Positions 10,516 to 20,217 of a stretch of DNA of 64,000 nt are shown here, in pieces. Under the pieces are notes generated by a model. That model did not search any database, was not told the DNA's origin, and worked only from the letters and a program-made list of their open reading frames with translations. The first letter of the stretch is position 1, and each line of letters opens with the position of its first letter. A program made the translations under genes and the position numbers. Source of the stretch: Chitinophaga pinensis (GTDB lineage Bacteria > Bacteroidota > Bacteroidia > NS11-12g > UBA955); NCBI GenBank assembly GCA_945890895.1, contig CAMDDG010000004.1:17944-81943 (forward strand). The letters are read 5' to 3'.

Positions 10516-12327
10516 ATGGCGCCTGACGATTTAAGACCTTTTATTCTATCGCTTCCAGAATCACCGGGGGTCTATAAATATTTTGATAAGGAAGGCACCA
10601 TTATATATGTTGGTAAAGCTAAAAATCTAAAGCGACGGGTATCTTCATATTTTACAAAGAATCATTACGAGGATTTTAAAACTCAATTGCTGGTAAGTAA
10701 AATTCGAAAAATCGAATTTACGGTGGTTGATACAGAGATGGATGCTTTGCTGTTGGAAAACAGTTTAATCAAGGAATTTCAACCTAAGTACAACATCAAT
10801 TTAAAAGACGATAAGTCGTATCCGTATATAAAAATTACGAATGAACGCTTTCCACGCGTTTTCCCAATGAGAAATCCCATGAAAGATGGTTCTCGTTATT
10901 TTGGACCTTATGCATCGGTGAGAATCATGAATACCGTTTTAGAACTTATTCAAAAACTGTATCCAACTCGGAATTGCAATTTGAAAATGAATGCAAAATC
11001 GATTGCTGATGGCAAGTTTAAATTGTGTTTGGAATATCATATTGGGAATTGTAAAGCTCCCTGTGTGGGCTATCAAACTGAGCAACAGTATATGGACAGC
11101 ATCGATCAAATTGTTAAAATTCTAAAAGGCAATTTGACTGAAGTAAAACAACATTTGAAAAAACTGATGCTCGAATCTGCTGAAAATTTGCAGTTTGAAG
11201 AGGCACAGATTTTTAAAGATAAACTTCAGTTACTCGAACGATATCAAAGTAAGAGTACCATTGTAAGTCCCCAAGTTGGAGATGTGGAGGTGTACTCGAT
11301 CAGCAGTACCGATAAGTACGGTTTTATCAATTTTCTTCGGGTGAGTCAAGGCATCATTGTGATATCTAGAAATGTGGAAGTCCGGAAAAAAATGAATGAA
11401 ACCGATGAAGAAATTTTGGTTCATGTAATGGGAGAGATGCGTCAGCATTACGGAGATCACTGCAGGGAAGTCATTACACAGCATGAAGTTGAATGGCCAG
11501 AAAAGGATGTAATTATAACCATCCCCAAAGCGGGCGACAAAAAAAAGTTGCAAGATTTGAGTTTGAAAAATGCCATGCTTTACCGCCAAGAGAAACTTCA
11601 GCAGTACGAAAAACTCAATCCCCAAGTTCGTGTAGATCGGTTATTGGAACAAATGCGAAGTGATTTGCGGTTAGCCGATCTTCCCAAACACATAGAGTGT
11701 TTTGATAACTCTAATTTTCAGGGACAATATCCAGTAAGTGCTTGTGTTGTGTTTAGGGATGGGAAACCAGCTAAAAACGATTACCGACATTTCAATGTAA
11801 AAACAGTGGAAGGCCCCAATGATTTTGCAACAATGAAAGAAGCTATTACTCGAAGATACATGCGTTTACTGGCAGAAAATCAAGACTTACCGCAATTAAT
11901 TGTGGTGGATGGGGGAAAGGGTCAATTAAGCGCAGCCGTGGAAGCATTAAAAGAATTAGGCATCTATACGAAATTGGCCATTATAGGAATAGCCAAACGG
12001 TTAGAAGAAATTTATTATCCCAACGATCCTTTGCCTTTATATATAGATAAGAAATCCGAAACATTGAAAGTGATACAGCACATGCGGGATGAAGCCCATC
12101 GATTTGGTATTACGCACCACCGTCAGCGGAGAGATAAAGGAACATTGAAAACATCTTTGACAGAAATTCCGGGAATAGGTCCGGCAAAAGCGAAAATGTT
12201 ATTGAATTCGTTTCGAAGTATTGCGCGAATTAAAACCGCATCAATTGAATCGTTGCAGTCGGTTGTTGGTCGTTCTTCTGCTGAGCTAATTTATCAATTT
12301 TATCACGATTCTAATGATATTCCATAA
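10516..12327 (+). CDS. uvrC: Excinuclease ABC subunit C
   Basis: GIY-YIG region (SPGVYKYFDKEGTIIYVGKAKNLKRRVSSYF), C-terminal HhH (IPGIGPAKAKMLL). Confidence 0.97.
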   Translation: MAPDDLRPFILSLPESPGVYKYFDKEGTIIYVGKAKNLKRRVSSYFTKNHYEDFKTQLLVSKIRKIEFTVVDTEMDALLLENSLIKEFQPKYNINLKDDKSYPYIKITNERFPRVFPMRNPMKDGSRYFGPYASVRIMNTVLELIQKLYPTRNCNLKMNAKSIADGKFKLCLEYHIGNCKAPCVGYQTEQQYMDSIDQIVKILKGNLTEVKQHLKKLMLESAENLQFEEAQIFKDKLQLLERYQSKSTIVSPQVGDVEVYSISSTDKYGFINFLRVSQGIIVISRNVEVRKKMNETDEEILVHVMGEMRQHYGDHCREVITQHEVEWPEKDVIITIPKAGDKKKLQDLSLKNAMLYRQEKLQQYEKLNPQVRVDRLLEQMRSDLRLADLPKHIECFDNSNFQGQYPVSACVVFRDGKPAKNDYRHFNVKTVEGPNDFATMKEAITRRYMRLLAENQDLPQLIVVDGGKGQLSAAVEALKELGIYTKLAIIGIAKRLEEIYYPNDPLPLYIDKKSETLKVIQHMRDEAHRFGITHHRQRRDKGTLKTSLTEIPGIGPAKAKMLLNSFRSIARIKTASIESLQSVVGRSSAELIYQFYHDSNDIP

Positions 12328-12418
12328 ATTGAAATACGTGTTGACTTTAATAATAATGGGTGGAATAATTTTTTAATTAACCTGTGTAAATCATCAAAAA
12401 TTATAATTTTGCTGAAAC

Positions 12419-13759
12419 ATGAAAATGGAACGAAGTTGGTTGAGTGATTCTTTGGATTTGATTGCAAATCAAGATAAGGCATGCTTACTCCTTTCAAACG
12501 ATTATCCAGACCCTTACGGTAAGTTTCATTGGATGTTGGGTTTGGGGAGCAAACAAGTGTTTCATACTCCACAAGCTTTAAATGAGTTTAACGGATTGGC
12601 ATTTGGTCATATTAAGTATACGTTAAAATCAAACGATTTTTATCGTTCTTTTGGACAACAAAATAAGGACTCCAAAACCCATTTAAATTCTAGTAAGGGG
12701 TACACTTCTGTTGAAGATGGTTCGAATTTTGGATTCTTTGAGCCCCTGTCTTGGATGGTGCAACCCAGGAAGGGTGATTTGATGTTTGGAGGAACTTGGA
12801 TGAAACCCGTCGATTGGGAATGTGCCCGAAATTCCATCCCCCGAAAAAGTGATTTTCAGAAGTTAGTGGTTCCTGATTTAAAAAAGAGTGAGCAAAAATG
12901 GAGTTGGGACGCGCAAATTACGGAGGAGGATTACATTGGTACCGTAAATCAAATTCGCGAACACATTCGTCAAGGTCATTTTTACGAGATGAATTTCTGT
13001 GTTTCGTTTGAGCGCAATCAATCGTTGAATCCTTATTTGTTGTTTTATTTACTCAATGAAGTATCGCCGAGTCCGTTTTCGGCATTGTATAAGTTCAACG
13101 ATCAGATAGTATTATGTGCGAGTCCTGAGCGATTTTTAATTAAGGTGGGTGATGAACTGATTAGTCAACCCATTAAAGGAACATTAAAACGCAATATTAA
13201 TACCGATGTGGTGGATGTTTCACGGCTGAAAAATAGCGTAAAAGACCGCGCAGAGAATATTATGATTGTGGATTTGGTTCGCAATGATTTGTCTAAAATT
13301 TGCGAAGTTGGTAGTGTGGAAGTCCCCGAATTATGCGGTATTCATTCGTTCTCCCACGTTCATCAAATGATTTCAACCATAAAAGGGCGGTTACAAACGC
13401 ATGTAGGGTTTGAACATATACTTGAGGCACTTTTTCCGATGGGAAGCATGACCGGTGCTCCAAAACTGGAAGTAATGAAGTACATAGATGAATTGGAGTC
13501 ATTTGAACGTACTTTTTATTCGGGCTCTTTGGGTTATTGTTGGAACGGAGATTTCGATTTGAATGTTGTAATTCGGAGTATTCAATACGATTTGGAACAA
13601 GAAAAAATTACGTACTGCGTGGGAGGTGCCATCACTTATGATAGCGTTGCAGAACAAGAATTTCAAGAATGCATTACCAAAGCGGCGGCAATTGCCGAAA
13701 CGTTAAGCTTCGAACTTATAGCCAACACCCTTAACGGTAAAGATGAATCGGTCGTCTAA
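12419..13759 (+). CDS. pabB: Aminodeoxychorismate synthase component I / anthranilate synthase-family protein
   Basis: Chorismate-binding domain: GHFYEMNFCVSFE, SPERFL, PIKGTLKRN, MIVDLVRNDLSKI, GSMTGAPKLEVMKYIDELE. Confidence 0.88.
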   Translation: MKMERSWLSDSLDLIANQDKACLLLSNDYPDPYGKFHWMLGLGSKQVFHTPQALNEFNGLAFGHIKYTLKSNDFYRSFGQQNKDSKTHLNSSKGYTSVEDGSNFGFFEPLSWMVQPRKGDLMFGGTWMKPVDWECARNSIPRKSDFQKLVVPDLKKSEQKWSWDAQITEEDYIGTVNQIREHIRQGHFYEMNFCVSFERNQSLNPYLLFYLLNEVSPSPFSALYKFNDQIVLCASPERFLIKVGDELISQPIKGTLKRNINTDVVDVSRLKNSVKDRAENIMIVDLVRNDLSKICEVGSVEVPELCGIHSFSHVHQMISTIKGRLQTHVGFEHILEALFPMGSMTGAPKLEVMKYIDELESFERTFYSGSLGYCWNGDFDLNVVIRSIQYDLEQEKITYCVGGAITYDSVAEQEFQECITKAAAIAETLSFELIANTLNGKDESVV

Positions 13760-14389
13760 TTTCTCACGAATTTTGCGAACGTGAACGTCAATAGTTCGGT
13801 CTACCACTAACACTTCATTTCCCCATACATTTTCAAGAATTTCATCGCGGGAAAATACACGCCCAGGTTTACTTGCTAGGAAACTGAGAAGTTCGAATTC
13901 TTTACGAGGGAATTGCAATGATTTTCCTTGATATTCTACCATGAAACGCTCTCTGTCAATAACCAAATCTTCAAAATTAATTTTGATCATCTCTACTTCA
14001 GAGGTTGAACCTTGTCTGCGCAGAATCGCTTTGATTCTACTTAATAGAACACGTGAACGAATCGGCTTTGCAATGTAATCATCGGCTCCAGCTTCAAAAC
14101 CAGCTAATTCGGCGAATTCTTCGCTTCGCGCTGTTAAGAATACGATGGGAATGTCTTTGATACTTGCATCGTCTTTGATTAAACGACAAGCTTCCATACC
14201 GTCCATTACGGGCATCATTACATCCATTAAAATGAGGTCAGGCAACAATTTTTTTGCTTTTTCAATTGCTTGTTGTCCGTTTACCGCAACGTGAACTTCA
14301 AAACCTTCCTTATTTAGCGTGTGGCGAATAAGTTCGAGTATATCTTGCTCATCATCAACGATTAATATCTTTTGACCTTTTTTAATCAT
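13703..14389 (-). CDS. OmpR/PhoB-family response regulator
   Basis: KILIVDDEQDILELIRHTL...DLILMDVMMPVMDGME, wHTH ending IFTVKGVGYKFEA. Confidence 0.94.
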   Translation of the reverse strand: MIKKGQKILIVDDEQDILELIRHTLNKEGFEVHVAVNGQQAIEKAKKLLPDLILMDVMMPVMDGMEACRLIKDDASIKDIPIVFLTARSEEFAELAGFEAGADDYIAKPIRSRVLLSRIKAILRRQGSTSEVEMIKINFEDLVIDRERFMVEYQGKSLQFPRKEFELLSFLASKPGRVFSRDEILENVWGNEVLVVDRTIDVHVRKIREKLDDRFIFTVKGVGYKFEA

Positions 14390-14451
14390 GATGATACAAA
14401 ATAATGACTTAAATGTCGCTCTTGTGTTAATCCAATATTAACAAGGTGTAA

Positions 14452-15810
14452 TCATTTCTTTTTGTCAGTTTTGCTTTTGCTATCCTTTTTATTGTTGGAT
14501 TTCGCGGGATCTACTTTAATATCTGGAGTTTTATTTCCGTTTTCTGGGGATGCGGATACGTTTGAATTGGCATTTGTATTACCTTCAGTTGCAGCAGGTT
14601 GATCTGCAAATAGCTTAGCCAATACCATTTCCAATTCTGGACCTCTCAATCCTTTGGCCATAATTCGTCCGTCTTTGTCGATCAAATAAGTTTGTGGAAT
14701 CGAGCTCACTTGGTACAATTGAGCAGCACTGCTTTGCCATCCTCTTAAATCACTTACATGCGGCCAAGTTAAACTATCTGCTTGGATGGCACCTTTCCAA
14801 CGATTACCATCGTTATCTAAAGAAACACCTAAAATTTCAAATCCTTTGTAATGAAAGCGGCGATATAATTTACGCACATTTGGATTTTCTCTTCTACAAG
14901 GTCCACACCAACTAGCCCAAAAATCAATTAAAACCACTTTACCACGTAAAGAACTAAGCGATAAATCTTCACCATTTGGGGTTTTTAATGTGAAGTCGGG
15001 AGCAATGGCACCTTCCATTAATTTGGCTTCAGTATTGAATTGAGTTTCAATTTGCTGAGTATATTTCGAATTGGGGTCTGCTGCCTTTGCGCAATTTACC
15101 GCGTGTTGAAACATATCGAACCCTGGATTTTCTAAAGCACCGAAGCTAACCACAAAATAAGGAATGAATCCTTTTTTCTGTTTAAGTGCCACTTCTTTAA
15201 CAAAATTGTTACGTTGATTGGCCAAACGTTGGTATTCATTTCGCAATTCATCTGCTTGTGCCGCCCCGTCGGGTGTATTCGGGATACTCTGTGCTCTTTG
15301 TTCCAATCCTTTTACTTCCTTCAGAAACGAAGTATTCATGTCGAGCAACGATTTCAGTGTTTTACTGTCTTCCAATTCATCACCTTTAATTTGGTAATCT
15401 ACAAAAGAACCCACCACCGACATATCAACATTTAATTTGGAGTTGTTATCTACAGCAAAATAAACAGACGCTTCTGGTCCCATTTGAAGTTGACAGAAAA
15501 TCATTTCTTTGGTATTTCCTTTTAATTGGAAATTTCCTTTTTCATCGGTTCTGGTACTATCAATGAATATTAATTTTGCCGGAGTTAGTTCCCATAAAAC
15601 CAATAGGTTTTTCGGTGAGTTTTTTATATTTCCTTTAATAACGAATCCGTTTTCTACCTTTTCCAAGGTGGATTTTGTTGGCGTAATTAAGTCATTAACC
15701 CATTGATTAAAGTCTTGTTTGATATCCGTAGCGCTTAGTTTATTGCAACTGAAATTGGTTGCAACAATTAAACCAAGGGTTAAAATAGCAAGTAAGTGGC
15801 GTTTCAACAT
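14452..15810 (-). CDS. TlpA-like thioredoxin-family lipoprotein (DUF4369-like N-terminus)
   Basis: Lipobox LIVATNFSC; GKVVLIDFWASWCGPCRRENPNV. Confidence 0.88.
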   Translation of the reverse strand: MLKRHLLAILTLGLIVATNFSCNKLSATDIKQDFNQWVNDLITPTKSTLEKVENGFVIKGNIKNSPKNLLVLWELTPAKLIFIDSTRTDEKGNFQLKGNTKEMIFCQLQMGPEASVYFAVDNNSKLNVDMSVVGSFVDYQIKGDELEDSKTLKSLLDMNTSFLKEVKGLEQRAQSIPNTPDGAAQADELRNEYQRLANQRNNFVKEVALKQKKGFIPYFVVSFGALENPGFDMFQHAVNCAKAADPNSKYTQQIETQFNTEAKLMEGAIAPDFTLKTPNGEDLSLSSLRGKVVLIDFWASWCGPCRRENPNVRKLYRRFHYKGFEILGVSLDNDGNRWKGAIQADSLTWPHVSDLRGWQSSAAQLYQVSSIPQTYLIDKDGRIMAKGLRGPELEMVLAKLFADQPAATEGNTNANSNVSASPENGNKTPDIKVDPAKSNNKKDSKSKTDKKK

Positions 15811-15823
15811 ATCCTCAAAGATA

Positions 15824-16510
15824 CTAAATTGTTGTGAACTTCACGTCTCTTGGATCTACAGCGTCTTGTATTCGATAATCGCCTATTCGCGTTCGACGAA
15901 GGGCTTTTAAATAGGATCCCGACTGCAAAGCTAAGCCAAAATCCCTCGAAATACTTCGGATGTAAGTTCCTTTGCTGCAAACGATTCTAAAATCTACTTC
16001 GGGCATTTCAATTCGGATTATTTCGAATTCGTAAATGGTAATTCGTTTGGATTTTATTTCAGCGGTGCCGCCTTTTCGGGCAATTTCATAAGCACGTTTC
16101 CCATCGATTTTCACGGCCGAAAATAGGGGGGGAGTTTGGTCTTGTTCTCCAATAAAGGTTCCCGCTGTTTTACGAATCAAATCATCAGTGATATGATCGG
16201 TAGGAAAGGTTTGATCCGTTTCTGTTTCTAAATCAAAACTGGGGGTGGTTTCACCAATAAAAAAGGTTCCGGTATATTCTTTTTCTTGAGCTTGGATGCT
16301 CTCAATGGTTTTTGTTTTTTTGCCCGTACAAACTATGAGTAAACCGGTTGCCAACGGATCTAATGTACCAGCGTGTCCAATTTTTTTAGCTTTTAAAACG
16401 TATTTGGCTTTTTTTACCGCCTGGAAGGAAGTCCAGCCGAAAGGTTTATCAATTAATATAACTTCTGCTGGTTCTGGAATGGGCTGATTGGTGTGAATAG
16501 GTTTATCCAT
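15824..16510 (-). CDS. truB: tRNA pseudouridine(55) synthase
   Basis: LIDKPFGWTSFQAVKK...KIGHAGTLDPLATGLLIVCTGK. Confidence 0.96.
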   Translation of the reverse strand: MDKPIHTNQPIPEPAEVILIDKPFGWTSFQAVKKAKYVLKAKKIGHAGTLDPLATGLLIVCTGKKTKTIESIQAQEKEYTGTFFIGETTPSFDLETETDQTFPTDHITDDLIRKTAGTFIGEQDQTPPLFSAVKIDGKRAYEIARKGGTAEIKSKRITIYEFEIIRIEMPEVDFRIVCSKGTYIRSISRDFGLALQSGSYLKALRRTRIGDYRIQDAVDPRDVKFTTI

Positions 16511-16512
16511 GT

Positions 16513-18528
16513 TTAATAAATCACCACTTTTTGAGTCCCCACCAATTGTTCACCTCTCCACAATCGAATTAAATATGTGCCTGCAGAATAATTCCGCGTG
16601 TGCACTCGGTAAACATGCACTCCTTCTAAGGTATAAAATTCGAATGAACCGGGTTGATATATTCCGCCGGATTCATCCCCCGAAAAAGATAAACCCGAAA
16701 CTCTGTTTTTGTCAGGGCCTTTGCCATCAATAGCATAAATTTCACCGCGCAATACTTCCGGAGTTTTACTCATCCATTCGATATTGAAATAACCTTGGTC
16801 GGATGGAACTGGGAATACTTTTAAATCCTGGACATTGGCTGTATGCAACTTGTCCGTGATTCGCACACGAGAAACGAAATTATTCATTTCGTTGTTTTTC
16901 CCGTAGCTGCCAATTAAGTAAAAAACACCCGGTTCGTTGTATTTCCATTGAATTCCTTCATAATCGCCCCAACGTTGTTCATCCGGACCTAATATATTGT
17001 ATGAAATTCGGGATTCACCTGCTTTTAGAGGGATAAATTTGGAGTATTCGCCATAGCGATTTTGGTAAAACATACCGAAGCCGGGCATGTGCCAGCGACT
17101 GCTGTAAACGGCTGTGCTGATCATACTGGGGTCGTTATCTTCCATTCCTGCGAATGCCATGGCTGGATATCCAAACTCCAGAGTATCATCCGAATATAAC
17201 TTAGATTTAACCACCGGTAGATCTTCATCAATATGGTAAATATGACTGTGCATGATGTGCGCTTGCATGGTTTTGAAATTCAAGCAATTTTGCATGAATT
17301 GTATTTGATTTCCATTGCGAATGGCAGTCAATACTCGAGCATCGTTGGTTCTTAATTTGAATTTTACAGCACTATCAGGTTTTGTTTTGTAAAAGCTATC
17401 CGGTTGCATGGCGCTGCTCGGAAAACCATATTCCATATTGGATTTTAATACCTTCAGTTCATAGGTTGCAATTCCACTTTTTTGCGTGTTGGTAATGCGA
17501 TGCATAAATACCGTATCGTTGCGTTCTGCATAAGGACGAACACTCAAGAAATAATTGTCAGTACCATCTGGCCAGGGACCATTTTGCACAGGACAGATGC
17601 TCCAAATGCTCACTCCTTGGTGTTTAATGCCGTTAAAGAAATTGGTGCGAAGAGTCTGTCCTGCGAAACCATCTTCCTTTCTTAATTGCCAAATTACAGC
17701 CTCACGGAAACCTTCCTCCCAACTGCTGCCATTGGCCAAAAGATTCACGGTAAAAAACAGATCTTCTTTGGTTTGGCTTACAATGGGATAATCGCTCCAA
17801 ACGGTGTCTTGTATAGGTTTACCGGGTATTTTGTATACGTTCCAAGGTTTTGTAGGGTCGTTTGATTGTGAAAATGCCACTACAATAAAACTGGTTTTAT
17901 CCGTAGTCCCGTGCATATACAATACCATATAACGATCGGCATAAGGATCATACATTACCCGTGGATCGTAGATTCGGGTTAAGGTTGGGATATTATCAAC
18001 TTTATTTTGAGTACTGGGAAAAAATTGAAGAGACCAAAGTTTCAGTACCTTCCCTGTATCATCGTGAACGCGAATGGTGGTATTCATCACAGAGATGAAC
18101 TTGCCATCGTTTCCTACGGCCACATGGTTGTCGTTGGGTGTTCCGCTTCCCGCTCTACCATCAAATTGTTCTTCGATGATGGGTTTTAGGGTTTCGGGGG
18201 ATGTTTTGGGCGACCCGAATGCCGCACGTTTGTACACCGTGTTTTTAGTTAGTGCATCGCGCTTGGCATCGATTTTTTTTCTTAACGGATGGTTGATTGC
18301 GCCGGGCTCGGGCATAACTTCGTGATTTTCGCGTTCTGGTTCTACCCAAATATCGGGTACCGTACTGGGATCGAAAACATGTGCTTTAGGAAATTCGATA
18401 TTTCGAATAATGTTTACTTCATTATTCGGATTTTTGTGTTGATTGGTCGTATTTTTTATTTGAGCATTGGAAAATGATAAGCTCAATGTAGTCAATAGGA
18501 TACAAGCCAAATTTTTCATTTGATTCAT
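16513..18528 (-). CDS. Secreted protein with T9SS type A C-terminal sorting domain
   Basis: Signal peptide (MNQMKNLACILLTTLSLSFSNAQ); C-terminus YSAGTYLIRLWRGEQLVGTQKVVIY; exact start among upstream Mets uncertain. Confidence 0.75.
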   Translation of the reverse strand: MNQMKNLACILLTTLSLSFSNAQIKNTTNQHKNPNNEVNIIRNIEFPKAHVFDPSTVPDIWVEPERENHEVMPEPGAINHPLRKKIDAKRDALTKNTVYKRAAFGSPKTSPETLKPIIEEQFDGRAGSGTPNDNHVAVGNDGKFISVMNTTIRVHDDTGKVLKLWSLQFFPSTQNKVDNIPTLTRIYDPRVMYDPYADRYMVLYMHGTTDKTSFIVVAFSQSNDPTKPWNVYKIPGKPIQDTVWSDYPIVSQTKEDLFFTVNLLANGSSWEEGFREAVIWQLRKEDGFAGQTLRTNFFNGIKHQGVSIWSICPVQNGPWPDGTDNYFLSVRPYAERNDTVFMHRITNTQKSGIATYELKVLKSNMEYGFPSSAMQPDSFYKTKPDSAVKFKLRTNDARVLTAIRNGNQIQFMQNCLNFKTMQAHIMHSHIYHIDEDLPVVKSKLYSDDTLEFGYPAMAFAGMEDNDPSMISTAVYSSRWHMPGFGMFYQNRYGEYSKFIPLKAGESRISYNILGPDEQRWGDYEGIQWKYNEPGVFYLIGSYGKNNEMNNFVSRVRITDKLHTANVQDLKVFPVPSDQGYFNIEWMSKTPEVLRGEIYAIDGKGPDKNRVSGLSFSGDESGGIYQPGSFEFYTLEGVHVYRVHTRNYSAGTYLIRLWRGEQLVGTQKVVIY

Positions 18529-18609
18529 GGTTTTATTATTGATTCGCCCTAACATCCCCCGAAAAAAGGAACGAAAGGGGCTACTAATTTAAAAAAATAA
18601 ACAAAAGGA

Positions 18610-19641
18610 TTACCAAATATTCACTTCGAATTCCAAAACGATTCCAAATTTATCATGTATATCCGTCTGAATTTCACGGGCCAAAGAGGAAATTTCTTCC
18701 CCTTTTCCGCCACCAAAATGAACTAGAACTAATGCCTGTTTTTCATGCACGCCAACATTTCCCTTTTTAAATCCTTTCCATCCCGCAGTTTCTATGAGCC
18801 ATCCTGCAGCAACTTTAACATGCGTTTCATCTACGGGAAACCATTTGATTTCGGGATACTTAAGTTGAGCCGCTTTGAAAATATCCATTTCAACCACGGG
18901 ATTCTTAAAAAATGAACCCGAATTTCCGAGTACTGCTGGATCTGGAAGTTTTGATCGTCTGATGGCAATAACAGCGTTGCTTACATCGGCAATGGTGGGT
19001 TGAGAAACATTTTGCTGCTTCAACTCGTGCTGAATATCGCCGTAGTTAAGTTTTAATTCGTGGTTGATTTTACTCAAATGAAATGTAACCGAGGTAACGA
19101 TTAAATGTTTGTATTCCGCTCGTTTGAATATACTGTCGCGGTAACCAAAGCGACAATCTTCATTACTTAAAATTACAAATTCACCGGAAGTGGTATCGAA
19201 AACACGCACAGAAACAATTTTATCTTTAACCTCAATCCCATAGGCACCAATGTTTTGAATTGGCGATGCACCAACACAACCGGGTATTAAACTTAGATTT
19301 TCCAATCCCCCCCAATTGTTTTTTACGCAATGTAATACAGTTTGGTGCCAGTTTTCTCCTGCACCGAAGGTGATGTCGATGGAATGTTCGTCTTCGGATT
19401 CCATCCAATGTCCCATTAAACGATTCAAAAGAATTCCACCGGAGTAATTTCGCGTGAGAAGGATGTTTGAACCCCCGCCAATTACTCTAAAATGATTATC
19501 AAAAAAATCTTCGGCGTACAATTCTAACAGATCGGTTTCGTTGTGAATTTCGATCAAATGACTGCATTGTACATCGAAGCCGAATGTGTTGTATTTTTTA
19601 AGGGAAGCATTTTTAATTGGATTCACAATGCAAAATAACAA
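18610..19641 (-). CDS. murB: UDP-N-acetylenolpyruvoylglucosamine reductase
   Basis: LKKYNTFGFDVQ...VIGGGSNILLT...LSLIPGCVGASPIQNIGAYGIEV. Confidence 0.95.
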   Translation of the reverse strand: MLFCIVNPIKNASLKKYNTFGFDVQCSHLIEIHNETDLLELYAEDFFDNHFRVIGGGSNILLTRNYSGGILLNRLMGHWMESEDEHSIDITFGAGENWHQTVLHCVKNNWGGLENLSLIPGCVGASPIQNIGAYGIEVKDKIVSVRVFDTTSGEFVILSNEDCRFGYRDSIFKRAEYKHLIVTSVTFHLSKINHELKLNYGDIQHELKQQNVSQPTIADVSNAVIAIRRSKLPDPAVLGNSGSFFKNPVVEMDIFKAAQLKYPEIKWFPVDETHVKVAAGWLIETAGWKGFKKGNVGVHEKQALVLVHFGGGKGEEISSLAREIQTDIHDKFGIVLEFEVNIW

Positions 19642-19759
19642 ATTAAAACGCAGGGTAAGGAATTAAAATCAAGTATGCTTGAGGAAATTCTTGGAAGTAT
19701 TGAGATTTTTTCAATTTCTAGAAAACCAAAATAGTCATATGTTTGTTTAACTTATTACT

Positions 19760-20215
19760 ATGGAAGTTTTAGCAAATGTTGGAGTTTTGTTGTTCTTCTT
19801 CTTTTTTATGGAAGGCTTTGCTTGGTTCACACATAAATACATTATGCATGGATTTATGTGGATTTGGCATGAGAGTCATCATAAGCCGAGAAAAGGAGCA
19901 TTTGAACTCAATGATTTATTTGGATTTATGTTCGCTATTCCGTCTATTGTATTGATTGTATTGGGTGCAGAAAATCAAGACTGGCGGATGTTTGCGGGTT
20001 TAGGAATTGCGCTTTACGGTTTTGCTTATTTTTTGGTTCACGACGTGTTTGTTCACCAAAGAATTAAGTGGTTGAAAACAACTGATATTCCGTATTTCAG
20101 AGCTATGAGAATGACGCACCATTTGCACCATGCTGTACATTCTAAACAGGGAGCAGAAGCATTCGGCTTCTTGTTTGTTCTACCAAAGTATTATAAAAGA
20201 TTCAACAATAAGTAA
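19760..20215 (+). CDS. crtZ: Beta-carotene hydroxylase-like (fatty acid hydroxylase superfamily)
   Basis: His boxes HKYIMH, HESHH, HDVFVH, HHLHHAVH. Confidence 0.88.
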   Translation: MEVLANVGVLLFFFFFMEGFAWFTHKYIMHGFMWIWHESHHKPRKGAFELNDLFGFMFAIPSIVLIVLGAENQDWRMFAGLGIALYGFAYFLVHDVFVHQRIKWLKTTDIPYFRAMRMTHHLHHAVHSKQGAEAFGFLFVLPKYYKRFNNK

Positions 20216-20217
20216 AA

